Origin: an uncultured Candidatus Saccharibacteria bacterium
GTDB taxonomy: Bacteria; Patescibacteriota; Saccharimonadia; Saccharimonadales; Saccharimonadaceae
Direction: 5' to 3'
NCBI GenBank assembly: GCA_947306585.1
Contig: CAMZGX010000003.1
Span: 1-39,304 of the forward strand
Length of the DNA: 39,304 nt
Shown piece by piece: positions 7,552 to 15,019 of the stretch. The notes under the pieces are model-generated. The model was not told the origin of the DNA. It searched no databases and worked only from the letters and a program-made list of their open reading frames with translations. The position numbers and the translations under genes are program-made. Position 1 is the first letter of the stretch, and each line of letters begins with the position of its first letter.

Positions 7552-8841
7552 ATGAAAATTGCAATTGCTTCGGACATCTATTATCCGCAGATTAACGGTG
7601 TTGCTGTGTTTGCGCACAATCTTGCTAATGGTCTTGCTAAAGCTGGCCATGAGGTGATCGTGATCGCCCCATCGTTCAACGGAAAATACCATGTTGATAT
7701 CGACAAAGAAACAAAAGTTAAAACCTATCATTTAACATCTATTCGCTTCCCATTTTATCCAGACCAAATTAATAAAGTTCCGGATAAAAGAAAAGTTTTA
7801 GGTCTTCCTGTTCCCCGCTTAGCTTATCGCCACGGCATTTGGTGGAGTGTAAACCCATGGACAGAAGTAAAACATATTTTGAATGAGTTTAAACCAGACG
7901 TAATTCACCTTCAGACTGCGGAGACTATTGCACTTGCAGTGATGAGTTATGTTCGTAAATATGACGTGCCTTTGGTTTCAACTGGTCACGCTTATCCGGA
8001 TAATGTAACTGGTCAATTCAAACTTTTGAAGCCTAAGATGATCAAGAAGCCAACTGATGCAGTTTTGCGTGCTTATATGGCAAGTTTCTTAAAACATGCT
8101 GAGTATGCTACTATGCCAACTGAGATGGCAATTGGTGACTTGGTACCAAAGAATCGTCGTCGTTTTAAGGTGACAGTTGAGGCTTTGTCAAACGGGGTTG
8201 ATCTTTCTGAGTATTATCCAGCAAAACCAGACGCAGAAGTTTTGAAGAAATATAATATTTCAGCAAACGCAAAGAAACGTGTACTTTATATCGGCCGTGT
8301 TGATCCAGAAAAATCAATTTCAAAAATTATTTTGGCATTTGAAAAAACTTTGAAAAAAGTTCCAGATGCCGAGATGTTAATTGTTGGTGACGGCATCGAT
8401 GCCAACCATTTGAAAAAGTTAGTGGCGGAGCGTAAGCTCGAAGCTAAAGTTCAATTTGCTGGAAAAATTTTGCCACCAGATCTTGTTGAAGTTTATCGTA
8501 CTGGTACTTTATTTGCGACTGCTTCTGAAACTGAAACACAAGGTATCGTTTTGATTGAAGCTGCAGCAACTGGTTTACCATTAATTGCTGTCGATAAAGG
8601 CGCAGTTGGCGAACTTTGTCAGAATGGCAAGAACGGCGAGCTTTGTCAGCCAGGTGATATTGATGGCATCGCCAACGCGATGGTAAAAATCTTAAGTGAT
8701 AAAGATTTACAAAAGAAATATTCTGAAGCTTCAATTGAAGTTTCAAAGAAACACGATCTAAATCGTACTTTGAAACGCTTTGAAGAAATTTACCACGAAG
8801 CTATTAAATTAAAATCTGAACATAATTCAGTTGAAGAATAA
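7552..8841 (+). CDS. Glycosyltransferase family 4 (GT-B fold)
   Basis: A 429-residue GT4 enzyme, likely acting at the cytoplasmic membrane face in glycolipid or surface-polysaccharide synthesis. The N-terminal domain starts MKIAIASDIYYPQINGVAVF, a loop typical of PimB-like and diacylglycerol glycosyltransferases. A weak amphipathic region around residues 80-105 and 160-180 could contact membrane. The donor domain has LYIGRVDPEKS, VGDGID and the canonical EX7E motif in SETETQGIVLIEAAATG. It is divergent from smpB and followed by a bidirectional terminator. Donor and acceptor cannot be told from sequence alone; a monoglucosyl- or monogalactosyl-diacylglycerol synthase role is possible. Confidence 0.9.
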   Translation: MKIAIASDIYYPQINGVAVFAHNLANGLAKAGHEVIVIAPSFNGKYHVDIDKETKVKTYHLTSIRFPFYPDQINKVPDKRKVLGLPVPRLAYRHGIWWSVNPWTEVKHILNEFKPDVIHLQTAETIALAVMSYVRKYDVPLVSTGHAYPDNVTGQFKLLKPKMIKKPTDAVLRAYMASFLKHAEYATMPTEMAIGDLVPKNRRRFKVTVEALSNGVDLSEYYPAKPDAEVLKKYNISANAKKRVLYIGRVDPEKSISKIILAFEKTLKKVPDAEMLIVGDGIDANHLKKLVAERKLEAKVQFAGKILPPDLVEVYRTGTLFATASETETQGIVLIEAAATGLPLIAVDKGAVGELCQNGKNGELCQPGDIDGIANAMVKILSDKDLQKKYSEASIEVSKKHDLNRTLKRFEEIYHEAIKLKSEHNSVEE

Positions 8842-8844
8842 ACA

Positions 8845-8873
8845 AAAAAGGACCGCTTGAAGCGGTTCTTTTT
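8845..8873. terminator. Bidirectional rho-independent terminator
   Basis: A 13-bp stem (8845-8857 / 8861-8873) contains one G-U pair and has a TGA loop. The A-rich and T-rich arms give a U-run in either direction. It ends the rightward glycosyltransferase and the leftward small gene at 8877. Confidence 0.85.
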
Positions 8874-8876
8874 GAA

Positions 8877-9128
8877 CTAGATTGACTCAGCTACCCAAGT
8901 TAAATCTACCGAGTCGAAAGTGAGGCGATAGGCCGCATTTCCGGCTAGGACATCGAAGATGTGTTTTGCGCTTTTTCCGACAAAGCGGACTTGCGACTTT
9001 AATAGCTCAGTGACTTCAATTTCCTGCTCGCCGCGGCGCTTGAAAGTAAGCGGTTGGCAAGGGGTCATTGCATAGCCGAACAAAGCCATGACTTCGACGC
9101 GTTCTTCTTGATTGTTATTGATTTTCAT
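8877..9128 (-). CDS. Small DUF6504-like protein, paralogue of the gene at 31453
   Basis: An 83-residue soluble beta-rich protein. It is clearly similar to the 87-residue product at 31453-31716: both have a central Thr/Lys/Arg-rich strand pair with V-T-E (EIEVTELL versus EVIVTEIG) and both end YRLTFDSVDLTWVAE / YRLSFDTERLEWFLE. The other copy sits directly in front of the DinB polymerase, as actinobacterial DUF6504 proteins often do, so this may be a stand-alone relative; that link is inference. I chose the ATG at 9128 because AGGAG lies 6 nt before it, whereas the TTG six bases upstream overlaps the AGGAG itself. A long leader (about 135 nt) precedes it. Confidence 0.7.
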   Translation of the reverse strand: MKINNNQEERVEVMALFGYAMTPCQPLTFKRRGEQEIEVTELLKSQVRFVGKSAKHIFDVLAGNAAYRLTFDSVDLTWVAESI

Positions 9129-9159
9129 AGACAACTCCTAAAAATTTATTTGATTAGAA

Positions 9160-9210
9160 GTCATTTATGCGAGCCTGATTTATTGGCTCCTGGCGAAAGG
9201 TATAAATGAC
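9160..9210. other. Stem-loop in the leader of the 8877 gene
   Basis: The perfect 9-bp inverted repeat GTCATTTAT / ATAAATGAC (9160-9168, 9202-9210) encloses an inner GAGCC / GGCTC stem (9171-9175, 9185-9189). The spacer 9129-9354 between divergent genes holds this structure, a TGCTAAAAT extended -10 for the leftward gene (9272-9280) and the rightward FISUMP promoter. No coding region there is convincing. Confidence 0.5.
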
Positions 9211-9288
9211 GATACCAGACGCTTTAATCTTTTTTTCTAACCCAGTGACCGAGGTATGGGTTGATGCTTTTATTTTAGCATAAATAGT

Positions 9289-9317
9289 TTGCATTTTTGT
9301 AAAAAAGTCGCTATAAT
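9289..9317 (+). promoter_or_regulatory. Sigma70-type promoter of the first FISUMP gene
   Basis: TTGCAT, 17-bp spacer, TATAAT. The predicted leader of about 30 nt carries a 7-bp hairpin (ATGTTTA / TAAACAT, 9322-9339) and an AGGATGG ribosome-binding site before the ATG at 9355. Confidence 0.75.
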
Positions 9318-9354
9318 GAAAATGTTTATTTTTAAACATAAGTAGGATGGTTTT

Positions 9355-11046
9355 ATGAGATTGCAAAGGGCTAGTATTTTTAGTGGTACCCTGAAGTACA
9401 CACCGATTGGACTAGCTTTTTTCACGCTCTCTTTTACCGTTGTTTCTTTATTTAATCCAATTAATCCGTCTAATGCAGATGATTTAACTGCAACTAGCGG
9501 AGCATCAATTTACTCAGCTTCGATCTCAAGTAGTAGCGGAGCTGAGATTATTGTTGATCCTACTTCTGAGCAAAAGATTTTTACTGGCAAGAATGAAATT
9601 TCCTATACTAATTCTTGTCCATATGGTTTTACGATTACACTTTCTTCAAGCAGTGAAGAAACTGCTTTGACGCGCACGGGGAGCGATTCCCTCACCAAAA
9701 CAATTCCTTCTATCGATACTGGGACTACGCTGTTGGATAATACATGGGGCTTTACTACGAGTAGTAGTGAGAATGCCTTTAGCCCCATACCTCCACTAGC
9801 GTCCCCAGTCGTACTTTTAGAGACGTCGGCAGCTACTAATGCACCTACGACTCTTACTGTGACTTATGGACTTAAGACTGATAATGAAATGCCTTCGGGC
9901 GTGTATACGAATGATATTGTTTATACGGTAATGGTGAAGCCGCAGTGTATGGGTTACACTTTAAAATGGGATCTTGATGGTGGCGATGACAAAGCTAATT
10001 CATATGAAGAAGCCCATGTTGATTATGGCACGACATTTGATCTTAGTGGCTATGCGCCAGTGAAAGAAGGTTATACTTTTGCTGGTTGGCAAACAGCTGA
10101 TGCATCGTTTATTGATTTAGCCGATATTACAGCGGTTGATGTTAATCCGAATAATAGCGATGTGGTGACGATGAAAGCGGTCTGGGCAAAGACGCTTCAT
10201 CAAATGTCGACCATGCAAGAAATGACTAGTTTGTCTTGTAAACTAACTACCACTCCAAATGTAGCTGCAACGACTTTTGACTGGGATGGTTCGCATCGTG
10301 GCGACAAGAATTATGTGCCAAGAAAAAGTTTGAAAGATACGCGTGATAATAATTATTATCTCGTTTCTAAGCTAGCGGATGGTAATTGTTGGATGTCCCA
10401 AAACCTTGCGCTTGAGCTTAGTAGCACCGAGGAGGTTGAGGCTTCAAATAATGATGGCACAACAATGATGGTTACTCCGGGAAATAGTACTCAACAAGGT
10501 ACGTTTGAAATTTGGGAACAGTACGATGATGTCTGGCATAGTTACCATCCGTATAATAGCGCTAGCTACTTGCAAGGTGGTACGAAGGTAGCTAGTACTC
10601 CAACTGGAAGTGGCGTAGAATACGATTGGGAGAAAACCGGAAATTATTATAACTGGCATGCGGCAACAGCTGGTACTGGTTTAAGCGTCATGTCTACGCC
10701 TAACGCAAGTGCTTCAATTTGTCCAAAAGGCTGGAGATTGCCAACTGATAATTCGAGCATCGCAGCTCAGAGGCAGTATGGATACTTGTTGAAGTCGATC
10801 TATAACTTATCTGGTACGGCTGGATCTACGAAAATGCTTCAGGCTCCATTAAACTTTAATATGGCTGGTTACTATAAATATAATACTGGCGAAGTAACGG
10901 CTCCCGGTTCGTATGGGAACTATATGATGGGTACTTCTATCGATAATATCTTTGCGATTCGTTTGAGTTTTACTCCGTCCGAGATTAACCCGTATACTCA
11001 AAGTACTAAGGGGCAAGGCTTTACGGTTCGTTGTATTGCAATCTGA
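9355..11046 (+). CDS. FISUMP-domain surface protein with InlB-type B-repeat
   Basis: A 563-residue predicted secreted or anchored surface protein. An N-terminal hydrophobic signal/anchor (about residues 18-38) is followed by a Ser/Thr-rich beta-sandwich-like domain (about 45-200). Next comes a Listeria-Bacteroides (InlB B-type/Flg_new) repeat at about 202-275 with KEGYTFAGWQ and VTMKAVW. The FISUMP domain (about 282-563) has MQEMTSLSC, DTRDNNYYLVSKLADGNCWM, NYYNWHAATAG, CPKGWRLPTDN and the terminal FTVRCIAI. The C-terminal part is A/T-rich like the rest of the gene, unlike the GC-rich end of the paralogue at 18345. A role in contact with the host bacterium is plausible but inferred. The gene stands alone and ends with TGA. 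Confidence 0.85.
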   Translation: MRLQRASIFSGTLKYTPIGLAFFTLSFTVVSLFNPINPSNADDLTATSGASIYSASISSSSGAEIIVDPTSEQKIFTGKNEISYTNSCPYGFTITLSSSSEETALTRTGSDSLTKTIPSIDTGTTLLDNTWGFTTSSSENAFSPIPPLASPVVLLETSAATNAPTTLTVTYGLKTDNEMPSGVYTNDIVYTVMVKPQCMGYTLKWDLDGGDDKANSYEEAHVDYGTTFDLSGYAPVKEGYTFAGWQTADASFIDLADITAVDVNPNNSDVVTMKAVWAKTLHQMSTMQEMTSLSCKLTTTPNVAATTFDWDGSHRGDKNYVPRKSLKDTRDNNYYLVSKLADGNCWMSQNLALELSSTEEVEASNNDGTTMMVTPGNSTQQGTFEIWEQYDDVWHSYHPYNSASYLQGGTKVASTPTGSGVEYDWEKTGNYYNWHAATAGTGLSVMSTPNASASICPKGWRLPTDNSSIAAQRQYGYLLKSIYNLSGTAGSTKMLQAPLNFNMAGYYKYNTGEVTAPGSYGNYMMGTSIDNIFAIRLSFTPSEINPYTQSTKGQGFTVRCIAI

Positions 11047-11080
11047 TTACCGAATTATCAAATAATTTGTTTAAAAACTA

Positions 11081-11109
11081 TTTACAAAGATTTTAGATTT
11101 TCCTATAAT
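11081..11109 (+). promoter_or_regulatory. Strong promoter of a small RNA gene
   Basis: TTTACA, 17-bp spacer, TATAAT. No ORF with a start signal follows; the transcript predicted from here is the structured RNA described next. Confidence 0.75.
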
Positions 11110-11116
11110 ATTTTTA

Positions 11117-11265
11117 AGCTTATTTATATAAGCTAGAGAAATTATTTTCTCGTAGATCCATACCTACAACAATGTACTGGGTTCACACTCGCACATGGTG
11201 AACCCAGCTACATGAATTTTACGAGAACAAGAAAATGAGACGGCAAGCTAGGCCGTCTCTTTTGT
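11117..11265 (+). ncRNA. Structured small RNA of about 150 nt, unknown class
   Basis: The 234-bp gap between the FISUMP gene and the zinc-ribbon gene contains a complete transcription unit: consensus promoter, four helices and an intrinsic terminator. Helices are AGCTTAT/ATAAGCT (11117-11134), a 15-bp hairpin 11172-11186 / 11198-11213 with one bulged C, and an outer stem TTCTCGTA/TACGAGAA (11147-11154 / 11220-11227) enclosing that hairpin with a wide internal loop. The outer stem competes with a local hairpin GAGAAA/TTTCTC (11136-11151), so two folds are possible. A long rod with a central bubble is reminiscent of 6S RNA, but there is no sequence signature I recognise. It lacks the GGAA-type loop of SRP RNA and any tRNA-like domain. 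Confidence 0.65.
11237..11263 (+). terminator. Intrinsic terminator of the small RNA
   Basis: GAGACGGC / GCCGTCTC stem with a 7-nt loop followed by TTTT. It may also serve leftward transcripts of the convergent gene weakly. Confidence 0.85.
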
Positions 11266-11280
11266 TGTGTTGTGAATAAA

Positions 11281-11487
11281 TTACCATGCGGGTATTTCCC
11301 CAGTGCCGCCACAGCGTGAGCAGCTGATTTGAGAATTTCCGTATTCATGTCCAGTCCCATCGCAGGAAGGGCATTTTCTTTTGTTGCCACCAGAGCGGCA
11401 GGAGCAGTTTTCGGCTGCAGTTTGGTTAGGAAAACCTAACTTACCACATCTTGGACAACTCCAATTTCCTCCGTACTGAATATTCAC
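11281..11487 (-). CDS. Small zinc-ribbon protein with DnaJ-type CXXCXGXG repeats
   Basis: A 68-residue Cys-rich protein. The N-terminal half has a CPRCG knuckle and a CSC pair. The C-terminal half has CPSCDGTGHE and CSRCGGTGE, two CXXCXGXG-type repeats like those of the DnaJ zinc domain, so it probably binds one or two zinc ions. No J-domain is present. The start chosen is GTG at 11487, because the AAAGGGG ribosome-binding site lies 8 nt before it; an in-frame GTG at 11496 overlaps that site. A long structured leader precedes the gene. Function unknown; a chaperone-associated or RNA-binding zinc ribbon is possible. Confidence 0.7.
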   Translation of the reverse strand: MNIQYGGNWSCPRCGKLGFPNQTAAENCSCRSGGNKRKCPSCDGTGHEYGNSQISCSRCGGTGEIPAW

Positions 11488-11507
11488 ATAAATCACCCCT
11501 TTCTAAA

Positions 11508-11601
11508 GTGCTAGCACGTTTTTTGCGCTCTATATAAAGACACCGGATGCCCGGTGTCTTAACTATACTTATATTATACCATTTTTTGGTTATTTTAGCA
11601 A
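11508..11601 (-). promoter_or_regulatory. Promoter and structured leader of the zinc-ribbon gene
   Basis: TTGCTA (11596-11601), 17-bp spacer, TATAAT (11573-11578) just after the uvrD stop. The predicted leader of about 80 nt contains a perfect 10-bp hairpin AAGACACCGG/CCGGTGTCTT (11537-11560) and the 10-bp palindrome GTGCTAGCAC (11508-11517) before the ribosome-binding site. The hairpin could also terminate uvrD, but its T-tail is weak (CTTTATAT). Confidence 0.6.
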
Positions 11602-11603
11602 TA

Positions 11604-14600
11604 TTAGAATGATACTCTTCCCTCGGTCAGAAGTTCGACGAAGTTCTTAATATCTTTAATGCCGCGAGTGTTGTCGGACTGGATTGCGAGCTCAGAGTTC
11701 TCGTCAATAAAGTCGAGTGACTTAATGTGCTGATAGACGGCCTTCAGAAGCTCTTTAAAGTCATTCTCGTCCTTGTCGTTATAAATGTATACTTTGTCAT
11801 GGACGAGCTCGTTTTCGGTGCCTTCAATTTCGTTGATTGCGAGATCGCTGTTTGATGGACTGACAAAAAGAATGTGAGCGGCTTTGACTTTATACTTGCT
11901 ATAAGTTGGACTGAGGTTTAAGAGTAACTTATAGAAGATGAGCTGGAGCTGATATTTATATAAAGTAGCATGAGATTCCCATTTTTCTTTATGGAAGTTA
12001 CCAGTCTTGAAATCGTAGATTTCGATCGTCTTATTCTCTTCATCGATATTGATGTGGTCGATGATACCGGTGATTGGAATCTCACCAAACATGAGATGTT
12101 CAGCGTTCAAATTAACCTCGGCTTGAGCTTTGAGGCCTTCTGGAGCAAGAATGTAGCGGAAAGCTTTTAAGGATTCTTTGATGGCGATTTTGCCACGCTC
12201 TAAAGTTTCCTGTTTTTCGGTATCGGAAATGTCGAGTTTATCGAGTTCAGATTTGAAGAATTCAAAAGCTTCGTCGTTTGAAAGACGCTTATTAGTGACA
12301 GCTTCAAAAGTTGAGTGTACGAGCGTACCAAATTGCATGCTGCTGGTTGCGGGCTCGCTTGGACCATTGATGATATAGCGTTTATAGAACTCGATTGGAC
12401 CAGCGTAAACGACATCAATAAAGGTGGTGAGTGCAGAAGTGGTCATCTTGAAATGTTCGACCGATTTTTCGAGAATCGCTTTGAGATCTGGGTCGGATTT
12501 GAGATAGCTTGCCATCCAATAGCGTTCGATGTTTTCTTCGCGTTCGGTTTCATCAAGTACTTCGCTATGTTCAATTACGTCGGTATTCTTGAGATATGGT
12601 GAGCAGACTTCGCTGTCGTTGACTTCATACTCAGCGAGATATTCAAGACGTTTTGGTGTCTTGCCAGAGAAATCTTGTTTTGAGTTAGTCATAGTCAAAG
12701 TCTTCTTGGCGCGAGTAATGGCGACGAAGAAGAGGCGGATACACTCGTCATCGGTATGGCCGGTGTGGCGAATGAGTTCAAGGTTCTTTGGGAGAGAAAG
12801 TTTGTTGTTGTTTCCTTTGCTGTTACCCCAGCTGAGATCGTCGGTCGCGATGATGAAGACGTGCTTATATTCGAGACCCTTGGACTTATGTGCGGTGACG
12901 ATTTGAACTGAATCGGTAGCGTCTTGATATGGTGAAGTATTGAGAATTGCTTCACCAGCCGCCTCATAATCATCGAGGAAGTTAATGAAGTCTTTTAGTC
13001 GGGGCTTTTCAGCTTTGATATGAGAGCGGATGTGTTCGCGCAAAACGGAAAGATTTTCATAGAGATTGTAGGTTTTAAAATCGACATCGTTTCCAGAATA
13101 ATAAGTTAAGAAAGCGGACTTATATTCGATCTTAGAGCCGTCTTCGAGAGTAACTTTGAGCGGTGACATGCCAACGAGATAATCGAGGAATAGTTCGAGT
13201 GGGGTATTGAAACTTTTAGCGACCATTTCAGCTAGCCAGCAAGCGACAGTTTTGAGTTTTTCGCTGTCAGATTTTTGAAGATATTCGAGTGCGGCACGAG
13301 TGTCGCCATAATGGCTTTTGAGGGCTGAGATTGCTTCAATAGCTGGAATTTCAAAGAATGGGAAAGTTAGAATCTCAAGCAAGCGATATGCTGGATTCTC
13401 ACCGTTTGCGAGTTCATAAATAAAGCGCGCAAGAGTGGTAAGCTGGTGAATGTATTCGTCTTCAAGCACGTTCTCGCGTTTTTCATATGAGACACTAATT
13501 TCAGGATGAGCTTTTAGATATGGCAAAAGCGGAGTGATATATTTGTGCTTTGGTGTAATGATGGCGATGTCAGATTGTTTCTCACCGCTTTTGATGAGAT
13601 TTGAAATCTCGTTTGCAACCCAGGCATATTCAGTGTCTGAAGCTTTAAACTCGTGACGATTAACTTGAGGGATATCTAATTCAGAATGATCTAAGATTTC
13701 ATCGTTACGAACACTGGTGAGGGTTTTATTGACGTTACGTTTCTTTGCGAAGCTGCCCTCGATTTGGTCAGCGACTTTTCTGGAAAGATCAAGAATTTCG
13801 GAAGTCGAACGGTAGTTCTCGGTGAGGGTAATTTGGTAAGCGTTAAACTCGTTTTGGAAATCAATTAAGTTTGAAGCATTGGCACCTTGGAAAGCGAAAA
13901 TTGCTTGGTCGTCATCACCAACGGCCATAATGTCAGGTTTTTCGTCAGCGGCAAGCAAGCGAATTAATTCGAACTGTGATGGGTTGGTGTCCTGGAACTC
14001 GTCGAGTAAAATATATTGATAACGTTCTTTGAGCGTAAAACGGAAACCATCGTCTTCTTTCAAAATACGAACGGCTTGTTCGATCATGTCGGTGAAGTCG
14101 AAAAGTTTATTCTCGTTCAAATATTTTTCATACTCAGTCATTACATGAGAAAGGCTGAGAAGTTTTTTATTGGCAATGAAATTCTTCAAACGATAATTGT
14201 CATTTTGGTCTTTTTCAAAGAAAGCGTTGCGCCATTTAGTGAGACCAGAAATTGAAGGTTTTTCCTTTGCTTCTTCGGCTTTAATGGCATCGTCGAGTGC
14301 TAGAAGAAAGGCATTGGCCTCCTTTTCGATCTTGCCGGTAATTGGAACGCTTGAGGCATATTCAGCAATGACTGCACCAGCGCTTAAATAAAGTTCCTTG
14401 CCTTCATCAAACTTCATTCCCCTTCGGACGTCTTCGAGAATTTCGGAGAGTCTTGGATTCATTGCTTCAGAATCTTTGATGTTGGTCTCGGCGATCAATC
14501 TAAGATCGTCAGCATCAAGGCGAGCAGACTTAGCTTCGGAAATGGTTGAAATAATATCGCGAATGTCAGTGGTTTTTAAGATGTCAGTTTGCGGGAGTGA

Positions 14601-14969
14601 TTCTAGAATGTCAGAAATAATTTTATATTGAGTTACGGTGTCGATTGGTTCGTCGAGATTGCGGTCAAAATTCTCGGCATAGTTTTTATACATTGCTAAA
14701 ATATCAGAACCAAAAGAGTGATAAGTGTGAATGTTAACGCCACTAGCTTCTTGCCCAACCATGGAAAGTAAGCGCTCGCGCATATTGTTAGCGCCAGCCT
14801 CAGTAAAGGTAAGACATAAAATGTTTTCTGGAAGAGCGTCGGTAGCTTCAAGAATGTGGGCAACTTTAGCGGAAAGAAGTTGGGTCTTTCCGGTTCCTGG
14901 ACCTGCTAAAACTAGGAGTGGTCCGTTTAAATAAACTACTGCTTCTTGCTGTTTTTGATTAAGTCCCAT
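11604..14969 (-). CDS. UvrD/Rep-family helicase fused to PD-(D/E)XK nuclease
   Basis: A 1121-residue ATP-dependent superfamily-1A helicase with a RecB/AddB-type nuclease domain at its C-terminus, probably for end resection in recombination repair. Helicase motifs: Walker A AGPGTGKTQ (about residue 22), TFTEAGANNM, motif II LLDEFQDTNPSQ (about 323), GDDDQAIFAFQG, ENYRSTSEI, motif V VTAHKSKGLEY (about 690) and motif VI VAITRAKK. Nuclease motifs: GTLVHSTFE (about 878), GIIDHI with the metal-binding Asp, and IYDFKTG (about 985), the D...DXK signature. The layout resembles AddA or mycobacterial AdnA/AdnB; no partner subunit is adjacent. The start is supported by TATAAT 8 nt upstream, giving a nearly leaderless mRNA. 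Confidence 0.92.
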   Translation of the reverse strand: MGLNQKQQEAVVYLNGPLLVLAGPGTGKTQLLSAKVAHILEATDALPENILCLTFTEAGANNMRERLLSMVGQEASGVNIHTYHSFGSDILAMYKNYAENFDRNLDEPIDTVTQYKIISDILESLPQTDILKTTDIRDIISTISEAKSARLDADDLRLIAETNIKDSEAMNPRLSEILEDVRRGMKFDEGKELYLSAGAVIAEYASSVPITGKIEKEANAFLLALDDAIKAEEAKEKPSISGLTKWRNAFFEKDQNDNYRLKNFIANKKLLSLSHVMTEYEKYLNENKLFDFTDMIEQAVRILKEDDGFRFTLKERYQYILLDEFQDTNPSQFELIRLLAADEKPDIMAVGDDDQAIFAFQGANASNLIDFQNEFNAYQITLTENYRSTSEILDLSRKVADQIEGSFAKKRNVNKTLTSVRNDEILDHSELDIPQVNRHEFKASDTEYAWVANEISNLIKSGEKQSDIAIITPKHKYITPLLPYLKAHPEISVSYEKRENVLEDEYIHQLTTLARFIYELANGENPAYRLLEILTFPFFEIPAIEAISALKSHYGDTRAALEYLQKSDSEKLKTVACWLAEMVAKSFNTPLELFLDYLVGMSPLKVTLEDGSKIEYKSAFLTYYSGNDVDFKTYNLYENLSVLREHIRSHIKAEKPRLKDFINFLDDYEAAGEAILNTSPYQDATDSVQIVTAHKSKGLEYKHVFIIATDDLSWGNSKGNNNKLSLPKNLELIRHTGHTDDECIRLFFVAITRAKKTLTMTNSKQDFSGKTPKRLEYLAEYEVNDSEVCSPYLKNTDVIEHSEVLDETEREENIERYWMASYLKSDPDLKAILEKSVEHFKMTTSALTTFIDVVYAGPIEFYKRYIINGPSEPATSSMQFGTLVHSTFEAVTNKRLSNDEAFEFFKSELDKLDISDTEKQETLERGKIAIKESLKAFRYILAPEGLKAQAEVNLNAEHLMFGEIPITGIIDHINIDEENKTIEIYDFKTGNFHKEKWESHATLYKYQLQLIFYKLLLNLSPTYSKYKVKAAHILFVSPSNSDLAINEIEGTENELVHDKVYIYNDKDENDFKELLKAVYQHIKSLDFIDENSELAIQSDNTRGIKDIKNFVELLTEGRVSF

Positions 14970-14977
14970 ATGAAATT

Positions 14978-14983
14978 ATTATA
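14978..14983 (-). promoter_or_regulatory. -10 box of the uvrD-like gene
   Basis: TATAAT with 8 nt to the ATG. It begins right after the T-run of the gpsA terminator, so terminator and promoter are packed into less than 40 bp. Confidence 0.55.
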
Positions 14984-14985
14984 AC

Positions 14986-15013
14986 AAAAAACGCCTCCGT
15001 TTTATAGAGGCGT
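14986..15013 (-). terminator. Rho-independent terminator of gpsA
   Basis: ACGCCTC / GAGGCGT stem (14991-14997, 15007-15013) followed on the minus strand by five T. Confidence 0.85.
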
Positions 15014-15019
15014 CATTAG

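Noticed and set aside
9154-9294. Leftward ORF of about 46 codons starting at 9294
   Set aside because: No ribosome-binding site, and it covers the structured leader and its -10 box. Kept as leader DNA, though a leader peptide cannot be fully excluded.
11117-11265. Small RNA as SRP RNA, tmRNA or RNase P RNA
   Set aside because: It has no GGAA-type SRP domain loop, no tRNA-like ends and is too short for RNase P or tmRNA. 6S-like remains only a shape-based possibility.
11537-11560. 10-bp hairpin as the definite uvrD terminator
   Set aside because: The tail after the stem has only three consecutive T, and a good promoter lies between it and the uvrD stop, so a leader role for the next gene is at least as likely.
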